Below are positions 59,007 to 64,000 of a stretch of 64,000 bases of DNA, piece by piece (the stretch's first letter is position 1; the number at the start of each line of letters is the position of its first letter). The translations under genes and the position numbers were made by a program. The DNA lies in the NCBI GenBank assembly GCA_036378435.1, contig DASUWK010000062.1, positions 30,745-94,744 of the forward strand, in the 5' to 3' direction. Source of the DNA: DASUWK01 sp036378435 (GTDB taxonomy: Bacteria; Chloroflexota; Dormibacteria; Dormibacterales; Dormibacteraceae). The notes beneath the pieces are model-generated. The model was given only the letters and a program-made list of their open reading frames with translations, did not search any database and had not been told where the DNA came from.

Positions 59007-61259
59007 TTAACTGATTCCGCGCGCTATGTCCCACCCCGCCCAGTAGCCGGTGCCTTGAGTAGCGGGGGCTCCCCCGAACGGATGGATGCCGCCCCAGCCG
59101 TCCAGCACGTACCCGGCGTCGGTGTCAGGCACCATAAGGATGGCCCTGGCGATGTCCCAGCCTGGCCAGTAACCAGTCGTGCCGGGGTCTGGCACCCCAC
59201 CAAAGCCGTGTACGCCGCCCCAGCCATCGAGGGTGACGCCCTGCATCACGTTGCCGGAGGTGGTGCTCGCAATCGCCAGGCCTCGAGCGATGTTCCACCC
59301 TGGCCAGTAAGCGCCTGCTGGTGTCGGCGGCATTGGCCTCGAGGCCAGCGCGAACGGGTGCAGACCGCCCCAGCGATCAAGCACGAGGCCCTCTTCGTAG
59401 CCAGGGGCGCAGGTCATGGCAATCGCGTCACCGATGTCCCATCCCGGCCAGTAGCCGCTGGCACTAACCCCTGGGGCGCCGCCGAAGGGATGGATTCCGC
59501 CCCAGCCGTCCAGCACGTAGCCACTGGCGCCGCTGCTGTCGCAGGGATCGAGGACCAAGGCGCGCGCGATGTCCCAACCGGACCAGTAGGCGCTGACCGC
59601 TACGCTGGCAGCCCCGCCGAACGGATGAATCCCACCCCAACCGTCAAGCACATACCCGCTGTGGCGGTTCGGCGCCGTCGCGATTCCGCGGGCTATGTCC
59701 TGGCCTGCCCAGTAAGCGCTCCCCGGCGCCGCTGGCGCCGGCCCGAACGGGTGCACGCCGCCCCAGCCATCCACGACATAGCCCGCCGCCGGGTAGAACG
59801 ACGAGGGAGTCACAGCCTTCGACGCTGCCGACTCGGGGCCGGTGCCGATCGAGTTGGTCGCGGTCACGCCGAATGTGTACGTAGAGCCGTTGGCGAGGCC
59901 GGAAATGGTCGTTGACCACGTGCCTCCGCTTACCTGGGTGCTGGACTGTGCCACGCCGGCGATGTACGTGGTCACCGTGTAGCCGCTGATGGCCGATCCT
60001 CCATCGGCGGGGGCGCTCCAACCCACTGTGGCTGAGGCGTTGCCGGCAGTCGCCTGAACGGCGAGGGGCGCGCCTGGCACGGTCGCCGAGCTGCTGGCCT
60101 CGGCAAGCGACAGCTGGTTCGACTGACCGACCGCCGTCCGCCAACCCGCGACGCTGCTCACTGCCGCCAGGGTGTTCGGTGAGGAATCGGTCGGAGTCTG
60201 CTCGAGAGTCCACGCGCTGCCGTTCCAGCGTTCGATGACAGAAGCCGGTGAGGGGCTCCCCGCGCTGTTGAAATATCCGACCGCGGTGCAGTCGTTCGGT
60301 CCGAGGCAGGAGACACCCGCCAGCTGCGCCGAGGTCGTTCCACTCGGATTTGGAGCCGCCATGCTCGTCCAGGTGGTGCCATCCCACTTCTCAGCCAACA
60401 CGCCGGCGAAGTTCATCCCGGGCCCGTAGCCAACCGCCAGACAGGAGCTCGCAGTGGGACAGCTGACGGCTCGGAGGGCGGCGCCGTTGTCGGTTGACGC
60501 GACGTTCGGCGTGGTCTGGACGGACCAGGCAGATCCGTCCCAGCGCTCCGCCAGGGCTGCGGCGGGATTGCCGTTGTCCCAGCCGACGGCCGTACACGCC
60601 GCTGGCGTTGTGCAGGAGACGCCATCGAGGAACGAACCTCCGGTACCGGCCGGCAAAGGCACAGGTAGCCAGGACCAGGTCGAGCCGTTCCACGCGGCTG
60701 CGCCGGCGATTGGAGCCCCCACGGTGCGGCCGCTGGGGAAGTCGTAGTAGCCCGCCGCCATGCAGAAACTCGAGTCAGGGCAGTTGACCCCGGTCAGATA
60801 GGCGTCCGGGGCGGGAGCGGGTATGGACTGCATGGCCCAGCTCGAGCCGTTCCATTGCTCTGCCAGGTCGACCCAGCCGGACGGCGTCGAGTAGTCGCCC
60901 ACCGCGACACACATGGTGGAGGTGGGGCAAGAGATGCCGGTCAGCTCGGTGTTGATGGCCCCGCTGGGGTTGGCGATGGCTTCAGTGGTCCAGCTCGTGG
61001 TCCACAGCTCGGTCAGGGGGACGTCTCCGCCACCGGAGACGCGGGAGCTCCCATCCGCCATGCACCAGCTCGGCGAGAGACAAGCCACGCCGTTCAAGGT
61101 CGCCACCGCTGATCCGGCTGGATTGACGGTCGCCTGAGTGGCCCAGGTTGCGCCTGCTCCAACGGCGAGCGGCTTCAGCACGATCGAGGCGAGAACGACG
61201 CACGCTACGAGACCGACCATTGCGGCCTCTCGCCAGCGCGCACCAGGGTTGAGCTCCAC
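59007..61259 (-). CDS. Secreted multi-repeat protein: Cys-pair beta-propeller, Fn3 domain and C-terminal WGG repeats
   Basis: The 750-residue protein from GTG 61259 has an N-terminal hydrophobic segment (VGLVACVVLASIVLKPLAVG), then six repeats of about 50 residues each with a C-x5-C pair and (A/V)(A/V)G (Cys at 60/66, 111/117, 160/166, 216/222, 267/273, 318/324), likely a disulfide-rich beta-propeller. A fibronectin III domain follows (about 393-485), then six C-terminal repeats based on DGWGGxHPFGG and YWxGWDIARG. The last repeats resemble those seen at the ends of secreted hydrolases in high-GC bacteria, and may bind cell wall or glycans. No enzyme domain is visible. ATG at 61220 is an alternative start. 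Confidence 0.8.
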   Translation of the reverse strand: MELNPGARWREAAMVGLVACVVLASIVLKPLAVGAGATWATQATVNPAGSAVATLNGVACLSPSWCMADGSSRVSGGGDVPLTELWTTSWTTEAIANPSGAINTELTGISCPTSTMCVAVGDYSTPSGWVDLAEQWNGSSWAMQSIPAPAPDAYLTGVNCPDSSFCMAAGYYDFPSGRTVGAPIAGAAAWNGSTWSWLPVPLPAGTGGSFLDGVSCTTPAACTAVGWDNGNPAAALAERWDGSAWSVQTTPNVASTDNGAALRAVSCPTASSCLAVGYGPGMNFAGVLAEKWDGTTWTSMAAPNPSGTTSAQLAGVSCLGPNDCTAVGYFNSAGSPSPASVIERWNGSAWTLEQTPTDSSPNTLAAVSSVAGWRTAVGQSNQLSLAEASSSATVPGAPLAVQATAGNASATVGWSAPADGGSAISGYTVTTYIAGVAQSSTQVSGGTWSTTISGLANGSTYTFGVTATNSIGTGPESAASKAVTPSSFYPAAGYVVDGWGGVHPFGPAPAAPGSAYWAGQDIARGIATAPNRHSGYVLDGWGGIHPFGGAASVAVSAYWSGWDIARALVLDPCDSSGASGYVLDGWGGIHPFGGAPGVSASGYWPGWDIGDAIAMTCAPGYEEGLVLDRWGGLHPFALASRPMPPTPAGAYWPGWNIARGLAIASTTSGNVMQGVTLDGWGGVHGFGGVPDPGTTGYWPGWDIARAILMVPDTDAGYVLDGWGGIHPFGGAPATQGTGYWAGWDIARGIS
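59010..59780 (-). repeat. Six in-frame repeats encoding DGWGGxHPFGG-YWxGWDIARG
   Basis: Units begin at residues 494, 536, 581, 625, 675 and 717 of the 750-residue protein, with spacings of 42, 45, 44, 50 and 42 residues. The invariant core is WGG-x-H and YW-x-G-x-(D/N)I. They are protein-coding repeats, not CRISPR: DNA copies differ by synonymous changes. Confidence 0.85.
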
Positions 61260-61273
61260 CGTTTGGAGGCGTA

Positions 61274-61302
61274 TTGCTACAGCACTTAGGTGGGTACGTC
61301 AA
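61274..61302 (-). promoter_or_regulatory. Promoter of the 750-residue repeat protein
   Basis: Read leftward: TTGACG (61297-61302), 17-bp spacer, TAGCAA (61274-61279). The GTG start is 14 bp after the -10. This is one of the best -35/-10 pairs in the window. Confidence 0.5.
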
Positions 61303-61370
61303 GAGCGATGCCCAGGTCCGCCGAGCCGTGCGCTTGACTCGCTTTCCGTGACCATCGGAGACTGCCGGCA

Positions 61371-61493
61371 TTGTCAGTTCATTTCGGCCTTCTGCTGGTC
61401 TGGCTGCTGTTCATGGTCCTTGTGGTCCTGGGGCTGGCCTTCGGCATCGCGTTCGCAATCCGGAAAGGCTGGGAGAGCGGCCGCCCGCGTTAA
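61371..61493 (+). CDS. Tiny single-helix membrane protein, 40 residues
   Basis: TTG 61371 to TAA 61491. One membrane helix (LLLVWLLFMVLVVLGLAFGI) is followed by a basic tail (RKGWESGRPR). GGAG lies 10 bp before the TTG. The terminator at 61513 directly follows, supporting a real transcript. An ATG at 61416 would shorten it to 25 residues. Function unknown; such proteins often modify a transporter or sensor. Confidence 0.45.
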   Translation: MSVHFGLLLVWLLFMVLVVLGLAFGIAFAIRKGWESGRPR

Positions 61494-61512
61494 TAGCGGC
61501 GGCAATGAGTAA

Positions 61513-61536
61513 GGGGCTGGAAGAAACTCCAGCCCC
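61513..61536. terminator. Intrinsic terminator hairpin, possibly bidirectional
   Basis: Stem GGGGCTGGA (61513-61521) and TCCAGCCCC (61528-61536) pair perfectly over 9 bp with loop AGAAAC. CTTT follows on the plus strand and TTA on the minus strand. It can end the 40-residue gene and the convergent alcohol dehydrogenase gene (stop 61552). T-runs are short. Confidence 0.75.
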
Positions 61537-61551
61537 CTTTCACGGCCGGTC

Positions 61552-62643
61552 CTAAGCAGTTGCCGCGGCCATCACCCGGTCTGTCTCAGCGCCGAGCTTG
61601 GACTCGCCCTTCAGCACCACCTTCAGCGCCTGCGTGTGCGCGGCGTCGGCAAACACGTCGTAGGCCGCCATGGCATCGTCCATCCGGAACGTATGGGTAG
61701 CGAAGACCGTGGGGTCCAGCCGCCCGCCGGCGATTAGGGCCAGCAGCTGCGGGATGGTCTTGGTGTCGACGAGCCCGGTGGTGAACGTCAGGTCACGGAT
61801 CCAGTACTTCTCGAGGTGCAGCGACGCGGGGTGTCCGTGCACCCCGACGTTGGCGATGTGACCGCCAGGGCGGACCAGCTCCGCCGCCAGCTCGAAGGTC
61901 GCCGGCACTCCGACCGCCTCGATCGCGACGTCGGCGCCCAGGCCACCGGTCAGCTCCATCACCTTGGCGACGGCGTCCTCGACCGAGTTGTTGATGACGA
62001 CGTCCGCCCCGAACTGGCGAGCCTTCTCGAGGCGCGCCGCGGCGAGGTCGATGACGACGATGCGGCCCGGCGTGTAGAGCTGGGCTGTCAGCACCGCCGC
62101 CAGCCCGATCGGACCGGCGCCGACGATGGCGACCGTGTCGCCCGGCCGCACTTGGCCGTTCAGCACACCGACCTCGTACGAAGTCGGCAGGATGTCAGAA
62201 AGGAACAGCACCTGCTCGTCGGACAAGCCGGCCGGCACCTTGTAGAGCGAGGTGTCGGCGAAGGGCACCCGCGCGTACTCCGCCTGCAGGCCGTCGATCA
62301 GATGACCGAAGATCCAGCCTCCGCCGCCGGTGCACTGGCCGTAGCGGCCTTCTTTGCAGAAGGGGCAGCGGCCACAGGCCGAGATGCAGGAGACCAGCAC
62401 TCGGTCTCCGACCTGAAATGACGTCACGGCCGACCCTGTCGCGACGACGGTGCCCACTGCTTCGTGACCGAGGACGGTGCCTGGCTTCACCTCGGGTACG
62501 TCCCCCTTGAGGATGTGGAGGTCGGTGCCGCAGATGGTCGCGGTGTCGATCCTGACGATGGCGTCGGTCGGGGCCTGGATCACCGGGTCAGGCTTGGTTG
62601 TCCACGAGCGACGCCCGGGACCTTCGTAGACAAGAGCATTCAT
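61552..62643 (-). CDS. Zinc-dependent medium-chain alcohol dehydrogenase
   Basis: The 363-residue MDR enzyme has catalytic zinc ligands in CGTDLHI and GHEAVGTV, the structural zinc loop CGRCPFCKEGRYGQC, and the cofactor motif VAIVGAGPIGLAAVLTAQL, with D at the end of the next strand (VVIDLAAARL) favouring NAD(H). It resembles the isopropanol/2,3-butanediol and TDH/FDH-like subfamilies; the substrate is open. GGGAGG stands before the ATG. The terminator follows its stop. Confidence 0.9.
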   Translation of the reverse strand: MNALVYEGPGRRSWTTKPDPVIQAPTDAIVRIDTATICGTDLHILKGDVPEVKPGTVLGHEAVGTVVATGSAVTSFQVGDRVLVSCISACGRCPFCKEGRYGQCTGGGGWIFGHLIDGLQAEYARVPFADTSLYKVPAGLSDEQVLFLSDILPTSYEVGVLNGQVRPGDTVAIVGAGPIGLAAVLTAQLYTPGRIVVIDLAAARLEKARQFGADVVINNSVEDAVAKVMELTGGLGADVAIEAVGVPATFELAAELVRPGGHIANVGVHGHPASLHLEKYWIRDLTFTTGLVDTKTIPQLLALIAGGRLDPTVFATHTFRMDDAMAAYDVFADAAHTQALKVVLKGESKLGAETDRVMAAATA

Positions 62644-62792
62644 GGCTGCCTCCCTAATCAGGCCGATGTGGCCGGATCAAAGGATTTCGCCGTCGCGGCT
62701 TGGCGAGTAGGGCCGACCGGCCTCCCTCAGACGGGAAGACGGGTCGGGGGGCGTCCGCCGGTGATCGCGCACCAATGCGGCACCAGATGTTG

Positions 62793-62859
62793 TGGCGGGG
62801 ATGGATGGGAATCGAACCCACCCAGGACCCCTCGCAGGGCCCCGCAAACGGTTTTGAAG
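62793..62859 (-). tRNA. selC: tRNA-Sec (selC) 3' half only, from the anticodon loop to encoded CCA
   Basis: Read leftward from 62859: anticodon loop CTTCAAA (UCA), 3' anticodon stem ACCGT, a long variable arm with a 7-bp stem, T-stem GTGGG with loop TTCGATT and CCCAT, acceptor strand CCATCCCC, discriminator G, CCA. The variable arm layout matches tRNA-Sec. The 5' half is missing: the 32 bases before the loop do not give GGGGATGG or an ACGGT stem. Sequence identity therefore stops exactly at the 5' edge of the anticodon loop, the classic crossover of tyrosine-recombinase integration into a tRNA. It is likely an att site, not a working tRNA. The surrounding 452 bp (62644-63095) show no other gene. 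Confidence 0.6.
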
Positions 62860-62962
62860 GTACCCAGCCGTCAGTCGGCGAGGGCTCGTGACCGTCCGTC
62901 GCAGTTCATTCCGAGGCTATTCGACCTCTCCGTTGTCCGTGCCCAACCGCGGTCGTCCGTCC

Positions 62963-62985
62963 TGTTGGCTGTCTTGTTGGCTGTC
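62963..62985. repeat. Two-copy tandem repeat of TGTTGGCTGTC
   Basis: The 11-bp unit occurs at 62963-62973 and 62975-62985, a 12-bp period. It is in the non-coding stretch beside the tRNA-Sec half and might be an integrase arm site, but may be simple slippage. Confidence 0.4.
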
Positions 62986-63082
62986 AGCTTGCGGTCTAGC
63001 CGCCCGTGCAGGACGAGCCGCCGGGCGATTCGGGACGCGGAAGCCCGCCTCGGACCTAGTGCTCAGCCTGCGGCCTGATCGA

Positions 63083-63088
63083 TATGCT
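63083..63088 (+). promoter_or_regulatory. -10 element TATGCT of the small acidic protein gene
   Basis: TATGCT ends 7 bp before ATG 63096, as in many leaderless genes of this window. Confidence 0.4.
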
Positions 63089-63095
63089 CCCGGTG

Positions 63096-63338
63096 ATGGA
63101 TGAAGGCAATTCCGACCTCGATCAAGAGCTCGACGCCACACCCGAAGCGCTAGATGACGAGGAGGTCGTCTTCGCCGCCGACCTGGGATTCCTGGTCAGG
63201 GAGCGCAAGGTCGCCGACGGCACGAAGGAGTGGTACGTCTACGACAGCTCGAAGGGTCAGCAAGTAGGGGACGTTTACGCTGACTTCCAGCAGGCCGTGG
63301 ATGCCGCCGTCGCGGCGGCCGAGGCCTCCGTCGCCTGA
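63096..63338 (+). CDS. Small acidic protein, 80 residues, unknown function
   Basis: The product MDEGNSDLDQELDATPEALD followed by DEEVVFAADLGFLVRERKV and an Ala/Val-rich amphipathic C-terminus (AVDAAVAAAEASVA) is strongly acidic and likely cytoplasmic. GTG 63093 and ATG 63084 are alternative starts. It is the only convincing plus-strand gene beside the tRNA-Sec half. No family is recognised. Confidence 0.55.
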   Translation: MDEGNSDLDQELDATPEALDDEEVVFAADLGFLVRERKVADGTKEWYVYDSSKGQQVGDVYADFQQAVDAAVAAAEASVA

Positions 63339-63542
63339 TCCCCGGCCGGAGCTGATGTACCGGCGGCCGAACAACCAGTAGAGCGTTCCGCCGTCAACTT
63401 GCCTGGGCACCACTTGCAGGTGACTCGGCGACCACTCCGCCCTGAGCCGGCTGCTGCTATTCCCGACCCGATGCTTGCGTCAGCAAATGGCGAGCTCTCT
63501 CAGCCTCGTGTTCGGGCACGTAGAGGCCGGCGCTCTCTGCTC

Positions 63543-63701
63543 CTACGGCTGGCAGGCCGCCGGATGCACCGAAGGAGTCCCCAGGACCTCCGGGGTAAGT
63601 CCGGCTGCCTCCAGGAGGGCGCCCAAGGTTTCAACTCGGACCTGGGATCCGTAGAACACCTCCGTCCATCCCTCCCGCTGGCGATCCCTGTCGTTACTCA
63701 T
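63543..63701 (-). CDS. Short DUF2007-like protein, 52 residues
   Basis: ATG 63701 to the stop at 63543 encodes MSNDRDRQREGWTEVFYGSQ then VRVETLGALLEAAGLTPEVLG. The V(R)VETLxxLLEAAGL pattern resembles the small signal-transducing DUF2007 proteins (pattern: A-x-x-V-x-x-L-L-x-x-A-G-I), which are also short. The upstream extension of the frame is not coding-like. The match is weak and rests on pattern only. Confidence 0.4.
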   Translation of the reverse strand: MSNDRDRQREGWTEVFYGSQVRVETLGALLEAAGLTPEVLGTPSVHPAACQP

Positions 63702-63854
63702 AGGCGCAGGCCTCCATCCGCAATTGAACGGCGTCCTTACCGCGAGCATTAGGTCACTGGACAACCCAGCCTGCGCCTGACCCAGTGAAGGCTTCCCAGG
63801 CCCGTGACAGGGGTGCAGAGGCGTCCATTGGCCAGCCAAGATTGACCGATGGAC

Positions 63855-64000
63855 TCAAGCGATTCGGTTGGGAATCCTGCGGCCTTGCGACGAGCTCGCA
63901 AGGTAGTCGACCACCCCCTCGGTGCCGTTTACGCCCAGCCGCACGGCAATGTGCAGAGGTCCTTCATCTCCTTGCTCGGTCCACTGGCGAGGTACTTCTG
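63855..64000 (-). CDS. C-terminal end of a possible ankyrin-like protein, partial
   Basis: One frame is open from the right edge to TGA at 63855-63857 and encodes about 47 residues, including GPLHIAVRLGVNGTEGVVDYL, which resembles an ankyrin repeat (xxPLHxAVxxGxxxxVxxLL). The start is outside the window. The stretch 63339-63542 before the DUF2007-like gene and the gap 63702-63854 hold nothing else I can support. Confidence 0.4.
   Translation of the reverse strand, partial: EVPRQWTEQGDEGPLHIAVRLGVNGTEGVVDYLASSSQGRRIPNRIA

Noticed and set aside
59010..59780. A CRISPR array or tandem DNA repeat
   Set aside because: The repeats are in frame, 34-50 codons long, and vary at synonymous positions, so they are protein repeats in the 750-residue gene.
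62793..62890. A complete, functional tRNA-Sec
   Set aside because: Bases 5' of the anticodon loop do not pair to form the acceptor, D or anticodon stems, so only the 3' half is supported.
62700..62891. A short plus-strand frame with a GWMGIEPT-type sequence
   Set aside because: That peptide pattern is produced by the reverse complement of a tRNA; it overlaps the tRNA-Sec half and is spurious.

Overview
This is one contiguous piece of a very GC-rich bacterial chromosome. Coding density is high, genes overlap by 4 bp, GTG and TTG starts are common, and many genes have a TANNNT -10 hexamer 5-13 bp before the start codon with no Shine-Dalgarno, which suggests widespread leaderless transcription. 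With a primary RpoD/SigA factor and lineage-style surface proteins, this fits a terrestrial high-GC Terrabacteria lineage (Candidatus Dormibacterota, Chloroflexota or Actinomycetota). No marker here fixes the phylum.

Layout. 1-5.6 kb: branched-chain amino acid type ABC importer (fused LivG-LivF ATPase with a ribbon-helix-helix-like tail, LivM, LivH, binding protein) after a partial secreted protein. 5.7-13.3 kb, minus strand: flippase-like membrane protein, an SDR and a haloalkane dehalogenase in one reading frame separated by a single TAG, the primary sigma factor, a parS-like site, a sarcosine oxidase-type flavoenzyme, a Hint-domain lipoprotein and UDP-glucose dehydrogenase. 13.4-38.4 kb: a large surface-polysaccharide locus with a DUF4012 protein, initiating sugar-phosphate transferase, about ten glycosyltransferases (GT2, GT4, GT61, GT90-like, WbsX), an O-antigen ligase/polymerase-like protein, a dTDP-3-amino-sugar module (FdtA, DegT/DnrJ aminotransferase, two paralogous GNATs), a FemAB-like protein, a PIG-L deacetylase, a sulfotransferase, Wzm/Wzt export genes and a Wzz/BY-kinase.

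38.5-52 kb: a small secreted peptide, a lone receiver, a 7TM histidine kinase with its response regulator, an amidase, an HD-GYP/LuxR protein, an O-methyltransferase, a TreT-like trehalose synthase, transporters and small enzymes. 51.8-61.3 kb: a surface/secretion region with a cupin, a giant LuxR-family ATPase regulator, a three-half-site operator, a sigma-region-4-like mini protein, three small secreted proteins, a ceramidase-like membrane-anchored hydrolase and a 750-residue repeat protein. 61.4-64 kb: a tiny membrane protein, a terminator, a zinc alcohol dehydrogenase, then a gene-poor end with only the 3' half of a selenocysteine tRNA, broken exactly at the anticodon loop as expected of an integration (att) scar.

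The most promising undescribed elements are the operator-controlled secretion cassette at 52.2-56.5 kb, the amber-split dehalogenase-SDR pair, the tRNA-Sec half-gene and the C-terminal WGG-repeat protein.
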